From Bacillota bacterium (GTDB taxonomy: Bacteria; Bacillota; Sulfobacillia; JABLXB01): DNA of 10,201 bases. Within the stretch, counting starts at the first letter, position 1. Every line of letters begins with the position of its first letter. Below the pieces are notes generated by a model. It searched no databases. It had not been told where the DNA came from and saw only the letters and a list, made by a program, of their open reading frames with translations. Both the position numbers and the translations under genes were made by a program. The DNA lies in NCBI GenBank assembly GCA_024653225.1, contig JANLGA010000002.1, positions 41,402 through 51,602 of the forward strand, read 5' to 3'. Shown in pieces: positions 1 through 6,616 of the stretch.

Positions 1-453
1 CTCTGCATCGTCTCGCCGATTGTGAGGATGCGTTCCATCGAACCAGTCATCGTACTCCCCGAGGTCTTTCCCGCAGGGGCGCCGCAGGACGCGGCCCTGG
101 TCAAGGCGCTCGAATGGCAGGCCGAGGCAGTCGCGAGAATGGTACCGGGGGTCGGGTCGGCGACGGCGCGGGTCAGGATGGGGGGACGCGGCCGCGCGGT
201 TTCGGCGGCGGCCTCAGTCGAGGGCGTGACGGTCAGAGTGAGGCTGCTCGGGCAGGACGAGGGGCGCATTGAACCCGTGACACCCGTCGGCCCATCCGCC
301 CGGTCCGCCGGCGTGGGTAACGGCGGTGGAACCATGGGCGCAAGGGAGAGGGAGATTATAGAGGAGGTAAGGGCGCTCGTTTCGGAGAGGTTCGGCATAG
401 ACGGGCGGGCCGTCGTGGTCGAAGTTGACGGCCCGGTCGCGGGGGCGGGGTGA
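1..453 (+). CDS. spoIIIAF: Stage III sporulation protein AF, C-terminal part (5' end outside window)
   Basis: The reading frame is open from base 1, so the true start lies upstream and about 150 residues are visible. The first visible residues (LCIVSPIVRM) look like the tail of a membrane segment, matching SpoIIIAF, which has two N-terminal membrane helices followed by a soluble domain. The rest is Val/Gly/Arg-rich, with the motif VEGVTVRVRLLG and a C-terminal helix-strand stretch (REREIIEEVRALVSERFGI). The family is one of eight SpoIIIA proteins of the mother cell-forespore channel assembled during engulfment. The sequence alone is weakly diagnostic. The call rests largely on position, directly before clear spoIIIAG and spoIIIAH genes. 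An internal start around position 22 is possible but would remove the membrane segments. Confidence 0.75.
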   Translation, partial: LCIVSPIVRMRSIEPVIVLPEVFPAGAPQDAALVKALEWQAEAVARMVPGVGSATARVRMGGRGRAVSAAASVEGVTVRVRLLGQDEGRIEPVTPVGPSARSAGVGNGGGTMGAREREIIEEVRALVSERFGIDGRAVVVEVDGPVAGAG

Positions 454-457
454 GACG

Positions 458-1084
458 GTGAGGGGGAGATCGTGGCCCGAAGACGAGGGCCCGAGATTCT
501 GGACGTTCGGCCTGCGTGGTGCGAAGCTTCAGCATAACCTCCGGCTGCTCGCGCTCGCCGGCCTGGGCGTCATCCTGCTCGTCGTCGCCCCCCTTTTCGC
601 CCGCGGAAAAGAGGACCGGGGGCAGGCGGTGGAACGGGTCGTGCAAGCGGCACCGCCGGTCGAGACCTCGCTCGGGCGACTCGAGAAGGAGATGGCCGCG
701 GAGGCGGCCGAGGTGCTGAGCCGGATCCGCGGTGCGGGTAGGGTGGTGGTGTCAGTCAGACTTCGGTCGGGTCCCGGGGTCACCTGCGCGGATAACAGAA
801 CCGTTTCGCGAAGGAGCACGGAAGAGAGGGACACGGCCGGCGGCACCCGGACGATCGCGGAGGAGAACGAGAGTGTGCAGGTCGTTATGACCCGGAAGGT
901 CCAGGAGGGGGAGGAAACCCCAGTGGTGACGAGGGTCGAGCGTCCGGAGGTTGACGGGGTAGTCGTGGTCGCGGAGGGCGCCGCGAACTCGACGATCAAG
1001 GCGGAGCTGTTCAGGGCGGCCCAGGTGCTGTTGGGGGTTCCGGCGCACAGGGTCACCGTACTTCCCATGAAAGCGGGTGAGTAG
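458..1084 (+). CDS. spoIIIAG: Stage III sporulation protein AG
   Basis: SpoIIIAG is a bitopic membrane protein whose soluble domain forms a large ring in the SpoIIIA-SpoIIQ channel between mother cell and forespore. The product of 208 residues has a short Arg-rich cytoplasmic head, one membrane helix at about residues 28-47 (LRLLALAGLGVILLVVAPLF), then an extracytoplasmic domain. That domain starts with a helix carrying LGRLEKEMAAEAAEVLSRIRGAG and continues into VVVSVRL, an insert rich in Thr/Glu, and VVVVAEGA near residue 180. The C-terminus (LLGVPAHRVTVLPM) is typical of the family. I chose GTG at 458, four bases after the spoIIIAF stop, behind the weak ribosome site GGGGTGA. A TTG at 425 would add 11 residues and overlap the upstream gene. 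It overlaps or nearly abuts spoIIIAH and is probably expressed in the mother cell under sigma-E, though no promoter is visible here. Confidence 0.88.
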   Translation: MRGRSWPEDEGPRFWTFGLRGAKLQHNLRLLALAGLGVILLVVAPLFARGKEDRGQAVERVVQAAPPVETSLGRLEKEMAAEAAEVLSRIRGAGRVVVSVRLRSGPGVTCADNRTVSRRSTEERDTAGGTRTIAEENESVQVVMTRKVQEGEETPVVTRVERPEVDGVVVVAEGAANSTIKAELFRAAQVLLGVPAHRVTVLPMKAGE

Positions 1085-1085
1085 A

Positions 1086-1583
1086 GTGTTCAGGATGGAC
1101 GCCGGGGGCCGAAAGGTCGCCAGGTTCGTGGCATTCGCCGTCATCGTGGTGGCGGTCGTCTGGTTCGTGTCCTTGAAGCGGGAGGATATCGAACGGCGGA
1201 ACCTCGGTCAGGCCAAGCAGGATGTCGCAACCAAGACGAACATCGTGCCGGAGCAGAAAGACTTCTACGCCGAGTACCGGATGACAAGGGACAAGACCCG
1301 GAGCCAACAGTTCGATCTGTATCGGGAGATAATCAACAATGCCAACGCCGAGGCAAGTGCTCGCAAGGAGGCCAACCAGGTATTCTTGAAGATGACGGAG
1401 CTCGAGAACATGATCAGGGCAAAGGGATTCGAAGACTGCATAGTGTGCCTGTACGACAACAATGCAGTCGTCATGGTGAAGGCGCGGGATGTGTCCGCGG
1501 CGGATGCGGCCAAGATAGCCGACATCGTCGGCAGGGGAGCGAACCTGAAGCCGGAGAGCGTCACAGTGGTTCCGAGGATGTGA
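1086..1583 (+). CDS. spoIIIAH: Stage III sporulation protein AH
   Basis: SpoIIIAH sits in the mother-cell membrane and binds forespore SpoIIQ across the septum; its C-terminal domain resembles YscJ/FliF ring-building folds. The product of about 165 residues has one membrane helix near residues 10-29 (FVAFAVIVVAVVWFVSL). A charged helical stretch with FYAEYRMTRDKTRSQQ and a long Glu/Asn-rich helix (EIINNANAEASARKEANQ) follow. The compact alpha/beta domain contains AKGFEDCIVCLYDN, AVVMVKA and ADIVGRGANLKPESVTVVPRM. This ordering is characteristic of the family. Start choice: GTG 1086 has GGTGAG five bases upstream, while GTG 1077 (8-base overlap with spoIIIAG) and ATG 1095 are alternatives. It is the last gene of the spoIIIA operon here, and a long hairpin follows 15 bases after its stop. 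Confidence 0.9.
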   Translation: MFRMDAGGRKVARFVAFAVIVVAVVWFVSLKREDIERRNLGQAKQDVATKTNIVPEQKDFYAEYRMTRDKTRSQQFDLYREIINNANAEASARKEANQVFLKMTELENMIRAKGFEDCIVCLYDNNAVVMVKARDVSAADAAKIADIVGRGANLKPESVTVVPRM

Positions 1584-1597
1584 CCCGCTGAGTGGTC

Positions 1598-1641
1598 GCC
1601 GGAGTCTCCGCCGCCCCGGGCCCGGTGGCGGGGACTCCGGC
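1598..1641 (+). terminator. Long GC hairpin closing the spoIIIA operon (terminator-like)
   Basis: Bases 1598-1612 pair with 1627-1641 over 15 positions with a single G-U wobble, and three more pairs can form inside, leaving an 8-base loop. The stem begins 15 bases after the spoIIIAH stop. The following bases (CCGCCGTACCTT) lack a proper T-run, so this is either a weak-U-tract terminator, as sometimes seen in GC-rich genomes, or a stabilising 3' hairpin. Its position at a functional boundary between sporulation and housekeeping genes supports a transcript end. Confidence 0.55.
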
Positions 1642-1728
1642 CGCCGTACCTTGGAAGGGTATGGGAGGATTCCACTGCTCGGTAGAGAACTAGTGGAGAT
1701 GCCGGACCGTCCTGCCGGAATGCAGTTA

Positions 1729-1757
1729 TTGCGCGCCGGCTCGTTCGTCATAATAAT
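1729..1757 (+). promoter_or_regulatory. Candidate sigma-A promoter upstream of asp23
   Basis: A -35 candidate TTGCGC (1729-1734) and a -10 candidate AATAAT (1752-1757, one mismatch to TATAAT) are separated by 17 bases, within an AT-rich patch (CATAATAATGCTTATT) that stands out from the GC-rich surroundings. Transcription would begin near 1764, about 30 bases before the asp23 start. The -35 match is poor (3 of 6), so the exact sigma factor is unsure. The location after a terminator-like hairpin supports a new transcription unit. Confidence 0.4.
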
Positions 1758-1793
1758 GCTTATTGGGTTAAGTACCGGGTCCGGCGCCAGGGG

Positions 1794-2201
1794 GTGGAGC
1801 CGGTGGAGGTATCGTCGGCCGTGGATGCGGGCGGGTCTGACGTGACGGGCAACATCCGGATATCGGATGACGTGGTCGCGGTGATCGCGGGCATTTCCTG
1901 CACCGAGGTCGAAGGAGTCGCGGGAATGTCGGGGGGACTGGTCGGCGACATCACGGAGATACTGGGCAAGAAGAGCTTCTCCAAGGGCGTCAAAGTCGAG
2001 GTGGGCGAGAAAGAGGCGGCGATAGACCTGTTCGTCGTCGTGGATTACGGCGCGAAAATCCCCGAGGTCGCTCAGCAAGTGCAGGAAAACGTCAAGACTG
2101 CCGTAGAAGTAATGACGGGCCTCAAGGTCGTCCAGGTGAACGTGCACGTGCACGGAGTCGCGTTTCGGCCGGGTGACCACGACAAGGCGCGAATAGGCTA
2201 G
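1794..2201 (+). CDS. Asp23/Gls24 family envelope stress response protein
   Basis: This 135-residue protein belongs to the Asp23/Gls24 (DUF322) family, soluble proteins that gather at the membrane and are linked to cell-envelope and alkaline stress. Family landmarks run in order: GNIRISDDVVAVIAGISC, EVEGVAGMSGGLVGDI, LGKKSFSKGVKVEVGEKE, DLFVVVDYGAKIPEVA, QENVKTAVEVMTGLKV and the end VNVHVHGVAF. The N-terminal 15 residues are variable, as usual. GTG 1794 has GGGGG directly upstream, and GTG 1803 is an in-frame alternative. The gene is followed 10 bases later by amaP, whose product anchors Asp23 to the membrane in Staphylococcus aureus, and then by a DUF2273 gene. The three very likely act together. 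Confidence 0.93.
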   Translation: MEPVEVSSAVDAGGSDVTGNIRISDDVVAVIAGISCTEVEGVAGMSGGLVGDITEILGKKSFSKGVKVEVGEKEAAIDLFVVVDYGAKIPEVAQQVQENVKTAVEVMTGLKVVQVNVHVHGVAFRPGDHDKARIG

Positions 2202-2211
2202 TACGGGAGGG

Positions 2212-2760
2212 ATGGGTGCGGTGGGGCTGTTCGACAGGGTGGTGCTGACCCTATACACCTTCTTCCTCGCACTGTTCTCGCTCACCATGCTCTGCGTGTC
2301 ATTGGGATGGAGTTATCCCCTGGCCCTCCTCGGGACAAGCCTCGGTACCGTGTCCGGCAGGTGGGCGACCGGCCTCGTGAGCCTGGTGCTGTTCTCCGCC
2401 AGCCTGAGGTTGCTGTACGCGGGGTTCCGGAGGCGTCGGGGAAGCCAGTCGGTTGTACACGAGACCCCCATGGGCGATGTGCGGATATCTCTTGACGCGG
2501 TAGAGGACCTCGTGAAGCGGGTGGGCCGGCAGGTGTCGGGGGTCCGGGACGTGAAAGCGCGGGTGGCTTCGGGGTCGGCCGGGCTCAGGGTCCTGGTCAG
2601 GTTGACCGCCAGCCCCGACATATCCATCCCCCAAATGTCGGACGAGCTTCAGACGACCGTCAAGAATTACGTCAAGAACGTGGTCGGCGTGGGGGTATCG
2701 GAAGTCCAGGTGCACGTTGACACTATCACGGCGGAATCCAGGAGGTCCAGGGTGGAGTAG
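2212..2760 (+). CDS. amaP: Alkaline shock response membrane anchor protein AmaP
   Basis: AmaP is a two-pass membrane protein that recruits Asp23 to the membrane. The 182-residue product has membrane helices at about residues 9-31 (VVLTLYTFFLALFSLTML) and 53-72 (TGLVSLVLFSASLRLLYAGF), followed by a basic patch RRRRGS. A C-terminal Asp23-like domain comes last, with GDVRISLDAVEDLVKRV, VRDVKARVAS, LRVLVRLTA and VGVGVSEVQVHVD. ATG 2212 has the ribosome site GGGAGG immediately upstream. It lies 10 bases after asp23 and 23 bases before the DUF2273 start, consistent with one operon. The charged C-terminal tail (ESRRSRVE) is common in the family. Confidence 0.9.
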   Translation: MGAVGLFDRVVLTLYTFFLALFSLTMLCVSLGWSYPLALLGTSLGTVSGRWATGLVSLVLFSASLRLLYAGFRRRRGSQSVVHETPMGDVRISLDAVEDLVKRVGRQVSGVRDVKARVASGSAGLRVLVRLTASPDISIPQMSDELQTTVKNYVKNVVGVGVSEVQVHVDTITAESRRSRVE

Positions 2761-2783
2761 GAAAGCGGATTGGAGTGACCCTG

Positions 2784-3008
2784 GTGCTGGACAGTATCTG
2801 GGATGGAATACTGCGAAACCGGCGCAAAGTCGTCGGGGCGGCGGCGGGACTCGTAATAAGCGTGATGATAATGGACTTCGGGGTCTTCTGGACCGCCTTC
2901 ATACTGCTTTGTACCTACGGCGGGTACAGGGTCGGCAAGGTCATTGACGACCACAAGGAGAACATAGTGGAAGTCCTCGACCGCTGGCTCCCGCCGGGGA
3001 TAAGGTGA
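2784..3008 (+). CDS. DUF2273 small membrane protein
   Basis: This 74-residue protein is mostly two closely spaced hydrophobic segments at about residues 16-30 (VVGAAAGLVISVMIM) and 33-47 (GVFWTAFILLCTYGG), followed by a charged tail ending in VEVLDRWLPPG. The pattern (basic N-terminus, GAxxGLxxS, FWxxxF, GYxxGKxID) matches DUF2273 proteins, which almost always accompany Asp23 and AmaP. The biochemical role is unknown; a membrane partner in the Asp23-AmaP assembly is inferred from gene order. I prefer GTG 2784 because GGAG lies eight bases upstream. GTG 2775 would add three residues and overlap that ribosome site. Confidence 0.85.
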   Translation: MLDSIWDGILRNRRKVVGAAAGLVISVMIMDFGVFWTAFILLCTYGGYRVGKVIDDHKENIVEVLDRWLPPGIR

Positions 3009-3057
3009 CCCCCTCGAGCTTGGGGGGCGGCATCGTGTCGGCCTTGGAGGGGTTTCG

Positions 3058-3480
3058 TTGAGGAGGAGGAAAGCGCGGGAGATTGCACTCAGGGTGCTGT
3101 TCCAGGTGGACGTGGCTCGTGCCGATCCGGACGAAGCCATGTCCCTTCTGTTGTCCGAGCACCACGTGGCTCCGGAAATCGTCTCGTTCGCGGAAGAGAT
3201 CGTCAAGGGCACCCTGGAACACCTTGAAGACATAGACAAGAGGCTTGCGGAGCTGTCGCGGGACTGGACCCTGGAGAGGATGGCGAACACCGACAGGAAC
3301 ATATTGAGGATGGGCTGCTTCGAGTTGATGTACCGCGAGGATATCCCGCGAAGCGTAGCTGTGAACGAGGCCGTCGAGCTGGCGAAGGCCTACGGCGGTC
3401 CCGATTCCGGCAAATTTGTTAACGGGATACTTGGCAGGATCGTTCAAGATTTAGATAATAGTCGTGGACCCGGGTGTTGA
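3058..3480 (+). CDS. nusB: Transcription antitermination factor NusB
   Basis: NusB binds boxA RNA together with NusE (ribosomal protein S10) and supports processive transcription of rRNA operons. The 140-residue product is the normal family size and all-helical. It shows the N-terminal RRRKAREIALRVLFQVD, the central FAEEIVKGTLEHLEDID and DWTLERMANTDRNILRMG, and the C-terminal VAVNEAVELAKAYGG followed by SGKFVNGILGRI. TTG 3058 is the start because GGAGGGG lies five bases upstream and the RRRKAR motif is the usual N-terminus. It sits 49 bases after the DUF2273 gene. Near its 3' end the codons become AT-rich (3431-3459) and carry a probable promoter for the downstream genes. Confidence 0.95.
   Translation: MRRRKAREIALRVLFQVDVARADPDEAMSLLLSEHHVAPEIVSFAEEIVKGTLEHLEDIDKRLAELSRDWTLERMANTDRNILRMGCFELMYREDIPRSVAVNEAVELAKAYGGPDSGKFVNGILGRIVQDLDNSRGPGC
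3431..3459 (+). promoter_or_regulatory. Candidate sigma-A promoter inside the 3' end of nusB
   Basis: TTGGCA (3431-3436, one mismatch to TTGACA) and GATAAT (3454-3459, one mismatch to TATAAT) are separated by exactly 17 bases. Transcription would start near 3466 and feed nfnA and the genes after it. The element lies in nusB codons for LGRIVQDLDN, which use TTG, TTA, GAT and AAT, unusual for this GC-rich gene. That suggests selection for the promoter rather than for codon preference. Confidence 0.5.
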
Positions 3481-3517
3481 TGACCGGGGGGAGAGGGATC
3501 CGGGGAGGTCAGATTCG

Positions 3518-4363
3518 GTGTACAAGATCGTCGAGAAGGCAGTTCTGACTCCAGTGACCAAGAAGTTCGTGGTACTCGCCCCGATGATCGCTAAGAAGGC
3601 GGAGCCGGGGCAATTCGTGATCGTCCGGAACGGCGAAAAGGGGGAAAGGATACCGCTGACGATAGCCGACTTCGACCGCGCGAAGGGAACGATCACCATC
3701 GTGTTCCAGGAGGTCGGGAGGTCAACTGCCGACCTGGGACTGCTGCGCGAGGGTGATTCCATCCTCGACGTGGTCGGGCCCCTCGGCCTGCCGGCGGAAC
3801 TCCCCGCGTCCGGCCGAGTGGCGTGTGTGGCCGGGGGCGTGGGCGTGGCCCCGACCTACCCGAAGGCGAAAGCCATGCACGAGAGGGGTGTCAAGGTAAT
3901 CTCCATCGTGGGCGCCCGGAGCTCGGACCTGCTCATCATGGAGAAGGAGATGGGTGCCGTTTCCGATGAACTTCACATCTGCACGGACGACGGCTCGCGG
4001 GGCTTTCACGGATTCGTGAGCGAGAAGCTCAGGGAGCTCCTGCAGGGCGGCGCGCGGTTCGACGAGGTCATCGCCATAGGTCCCCTGCCGATGATGAGCG
4101 CCACGGTCGAAGTGACCAGGCCGCTGGGCATACGCACCTGGGTGAGCCTCAACCCCATCATGGTGGACGGCACAGGGATGTGCGGGGCATGTCGCGTCAC
4201 CGTCGGCGGCAAGACGAAGTTCTGCTGCGTGGACGGACCGATGTTCGACGGCCACCAGGTCGACTTCAAGGAAGCCATGCGGAGAAGCCAGATGTACCTC
4301 GAACAGGAGAGGTTGGCGGCGCAGGTCCGCCACGAAGGGTGCGCCGCGGGAGGTGACCGGTGA
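3518..4363 (+). CDS. nfnA: Ferredoxin-NADP+ oxidoreductase small subunit, NfnA-like (FAD/[2Fe-2S])
   Basis: This 281-residue protein matches the small subunit of NADH-dependent reduced ferredoxin:NADP+ oxidoreductase, which also resembles PyrK and sulfide dehydrogenase subunits. It has an N-terminal FAD domain (TKKFVVLAP, PGQFVIVRNGEKGERIPLTI at 31-50) and an NAD-binding domain with GGVGVAP at 106-112. A C-terminal [2Fe-2S] segment carries Cys222, Cys225, Cys236 and Cys237 (MCGACRVTV, KFCCVDGPMFDGH). In characterised Nfn complexes this subunit handles NAD(H), and the cluster passes electrons to the large subunit. GTG 3518 is chosen because GGGGAGG lies nine bases upstream and MYKIVEKA is the usual N-terminus. 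The next gene encodes the matching large subunit. A PyrK role is less likely because no pyrD or pyrimidine gene is nearby. Confidence 0.88.
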   Translation: MYKIVEKAVLTPVTKKFVVLAPMIAKKAEPGQFVIVRNGEKGERIPLTIADFDRAKGTITIVFQEVGRSTADLGLLREGDSILDVVGPLGLPAELPASGRVACVAGGVGVAPTYPKAKAMHERGVKVISIVGARSSDLLIMEKEMGAVSDELHICTDDGSRGFHGFVSEKLRELLQGGARFDEVIAIGPLPMMSATVEVTRPLGIRTWVSLNPIMVDGTGMCGACRVTVGGKTKFCCVDGPMFDGHQVDFKEAMRRSQMYLEQERLAAQVRHEGCAAGGDR

Positions 4364-5751
4364 TGCCCCTCGCGCGGACTGCGATGCCGGCCCAGGACCC
4401 GAAGGAGCGGACGAAGAACTTCGACGAAGTGGCCCTCGGGTACTCGGAGGAAATGGCTGTAAGGGAAGCCGGACGATGCCTCGGGTGTAAGAAGCCGCCC
4501 TGCGTCGAGGGATGCCCGGTGTTCGTGAGGATCCCCGAGTTCATTCAGAGGATCAGGGAGCGCGACTTCGCGGGGGCGATCCGGATAATCAAGAGCACTA
4601 ACAGCCTGCCCGCCATATGCGGAAGGGTGTGCCCCCAGGAAGAACAGTGCGAGAAACTGTGCGTACTGGGGAAGAAGGGCGAGCCGGTCGCGGTGGGTCG
4701 GCTGGAGAGGTTTGCTGCCGACTGGGAACTCGCGGCGGGCGTGGAAAGGCCGTCGCCGCCGAGGTGGAATGGCAAGAAGGTGGCGGTCGTCGGTTCGGGG
4801 CCGGCGGGGCTCACGGCCGCCGGGGACCTGGCGAAGCTGGGTTACAAGGTGACCATATTCGAGGCCCTACATGCCCCGGGCGGTGTCTGCGTATACGGCA
4901 TTCCCGAGTTCAGGTTGCCGAAGAGGATCGTCCACGCGGAAGTGGAGTACGTCAAGGCGCTCGGCGTGGAGCTGGTGACGGATATAATAGTCGGCCGGTC
5001 GGTCACGATCGACGAGCTGTTCGAGAGCGGCTACTCGGCGGTGTTCCTAGGCACCGGTGCCGGTCTGCCCAAGTTCATGGGGATCCCCGGGGAGAACCTG
5101 AACGGGGTGTACTCGGCCAACGAGTGGCTGACCAGGACCAACCTGATGAAGGCGTACCGGTTTCCGGAATATCACACCCCGATCAAGGTGGGCCGCAAGG
5201 TGGCGGTGGTGGGCGGCGGCAATGTCGCAATGGACGCGGTGAGGTGCGCCCTCCGCCTCGGCGCCGAAGAGGCCCACATCGTTTACCGCAGGAGCGAGAA
5301 GGAAATGCCCGCCAGGCTGGAGGAGCTCGAAAACGCCAAGCAGGAGGGGGTCATCTTCCATCTGCTCACGAACCCGGTCAGGGTCCTGGGAGACGAGAAG
5401 GGATGGGTTAGGGCGATCGAGTGCGTGAAGATGGAGCTCGGCGAACCCGACGCCTCGGGGAGAAGGAGACCGGTTGAAGTGAAGGGTTCCGAGTTCACAA
5501 TGGATGTGGAGACGGTGGTGATGGCGCTCGGCACCACCCCGAACCCCGTCCTGTCGCGGTCCACCCCGGGACTGACCGTTCACGACTGGGGCGGGCTTGT
5601 CATTGACGAGAGGACGGGCGCCACGACGAGGGAGGGCGTTTACGCCGGTGGTGACGCGGTCACCGGTTCGGCCACCGTCATCCTGGCGATGGGGGCCGGG
5701 AAGAAAGCCGCGGCGGCCATACATGAGTACATCCGGGGCAAGGAGTCTTGA
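4363..5751 (+). CDS. nfnB: Ferredoxin-NADP+ oxidoreductase large subunit, NfnB-like (GltD family)
   Basis: This 462-residue flavoprotein is the partner of NfnA. Its N-terminus has two cysteine groups for [4Fe-4S] clusters: Cys39, 42, 47 and 51 (CLGCKKPPCVEGCP) and Cys86, 90, 96 and 100 (CGRVCPQEEQCEKLC). The FAD Rossmann motif GSGPAG is at 144-149, the NADP(H) motif GGGNVAMD at 284-291 with VYRRSEKEMPAR after it, and the C-terminal FAD contact GVYAGGDAVTGSATVILAMG is complete. The arrangement matches the bifurcating subunit of NfnAB and, more distantly, GltD. No gltB-type large glutamate synthase gene is adjacent, which favours Nfn. ATG 4363 overlaps the nfnA stop by one base, with GGGAGGTGA six bases upstream; GTG 4360 is the alternative. 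In known complexes it balances NADH, NADPH and reduced ferredoxin in the cytoplasm. Confidence 0.88.
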   Translation: MPLARTAMPAQDPKERTKNFDEVALGYSEEMAVREAGRCLGCKKPPCVEGCPVFVRIPEFIQRIRERDFAGAIRIIKSTNSLPAICGRVCPQEEQCEKLCVLGKKGEPVAVGRLERFAADWELAAGVERPSPPRWNGKKVAVVGSGPAGLTAAGDLAKLGYKVTIFEALHAPGGVCVYGIPEFRLPKRIVHAEVEYVKALGVELVTDIIVGRSVTIDELFESGYSAVFLGTGAGLPKFMGIPGENLNGVYSANEWLTRTNLMKAYRFPEYHTPIKVGRKVAVVGGGNVAMDAVRCALRLGAEEAHIVYRRSEKEMPARLEELENAKQEGVIFHLLTNPVRVLGDEKGWVRAIECVKMELGEPDASGRRRPVEVKGSEFTMDVETVVMALGTTPNPVLSRSTPGLTVHDWGGLVIDERTGATTREGVYAGGDAVTGSATVILAMGAGKKAAAAIHEYIRGKES

Positions 5752-5773
5752 ACGGCGGACTGGGGGAGATGTC

Positions 5774-6616
5774 ATGAGCGCTACCATAATAGACGGAAAA
5801 GCGATAGCCGCGGAGATTCGCAGGGAAACAGCCGCGCAGGTGGCGGAGATGAAGGCCGCCAAGGGGATAATCCCGGGCCTGGCCGTGATACTGGTCGGCG
5901 AGGACCCCGCGTCCAAGAGGTACGTGCGGAACAAGGAGCGAGCCTGCCAGGAGGTGGGGATATACTCCGAGGTGTATCGCCTGCCCGAATCCACGTCGCA
6001 GGAAGAGGTCATGGAACGCATCTCGGTGCTGAACAGGAGGCCGGAGATACACGGGATACTGTTGCAGTTGCCCCTTCCGGACCACATTGACGAGAAGGCC
6101 TGCCTTGTGGCGATCGATCCGGCTAAGGACGTGGATGGTTTTCACCCCGTGAACGTGGGCAAGATGGTAATCGGCGACAAGTGCCTGCTCCCTTGCACGC
6201 CTCACGGCATAATCGTGCTCCTCGAGCGTTCGGGGATCGAGATCAAGGGCAAGAGCGCCGTGGTCGTGGGGAGGTCGAACATAGTCGGGAAGCCGGTCTC
6301 GATGCTGCTGCTGCACAGGCACGCCACGGTGACGATGTGCCACTCCAGGACTAGGGACCTGGGGGCCGTGACGAGGGAGGCCGAGATCCTGGTAGTGGCT
6401 GTCGGAAAGCCGAAAGTGGTCACCGGTGACATGATCCGCGAGGGTGCCGTGGTGATTGATGTAGGCGTCAACGAAGTGGAAGGCAAGCTGGTGGGGGACG
6501 TGGATTTCGAATCGGCGGTGGAAAAGGCGTCCGCCATAACGCCGGTGCCCGGAGGCGTGGGTCCAATGACGATAACGATGTTGCTCAAGAACACCGTGGA
6601 GGCTGCGGGCGGATGA
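5774..6616 (+). CDS. folD: Bifunctional methylenetetrahydrofolate dehydrogenase/methenyltetrahydrofolate cyclohydrolase FolD
   Basis: FolD interconverts 5,10-methylene-, methenyl- and 10-formyl-tetrahydrofolate using NADP(H). The 280-residue length is standard. Catalytic residues fall at the same numbers as in the E. coli enzyme: Tyr50 and Lys54 (SKRYVRNK), Gln98 (GILLQLPLP) and Asp121 (KDVDGFHP). The dinucleotide domain is complete: PCTPHG at 140-145, GRSNIVGKPVS, HSRT, DVGVNEVEGKLVGDVDF and TPVPGGVGPMT. ATG 5774 has GGGGGAG five bases upstream; longer in-frame extensions run back into nfnB and are not credible. It lies 22 bases after nfnB. NADP(H) use by FolD next to an NADPH-producing Nfn complex fits one-carbon metabolism in an anaerobe, though the link is an inference. 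Its stop overlaps the xseA start (ATGA). Confidence 0.97.
   Translation: MSATIIDGKAIAAEIRRETAAQVAEMKAAKGIIPGLAVILVGEDPASKRYVRNKERACQEVGIYSEVYRLPESTSQEEVMERISVLNRRPEIHGILLQLPLPDHIDEKACLVAIDPAKDVDGFHPVNVGKMVIGDKCLLPCTPHGIIVLLERSGIEIKGKSAVVVGRSNIVGKPVSMLLLHRHATVTMCHSRTRDLGAVTREAEILVVAVGKPKVVTGDMIREGAVVIDVGVNEVEGKLVGDVDFESAVEKASAITPVPGGVGPMTITMLLKNTVEAAGG

Noticed and set aside
1651..1845. 64-codon TTG-started frame between spoIIIAH and asp23
   Set aside because: It overlaps asp23 out of frame, has no family resemblance, and contains the promoter candidate.
1053..2288. 411-codon minus-strand open frame opposite spoIIIAH and asp23
   Set aside because: It lies antisense to two clear family members, its translation is His/Arg/Pro-rich without motifs, and it crosses an intergenic hairpin. 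This is typical of GC-rich antisense frames.
3009..3026. CCCCC/GGGGG hairpin between the DUF2273 gene and nusB
   Set aside because: It has only five pairs and no T-run. It is too weak to call a terminator, and read-through into nusB is likely.
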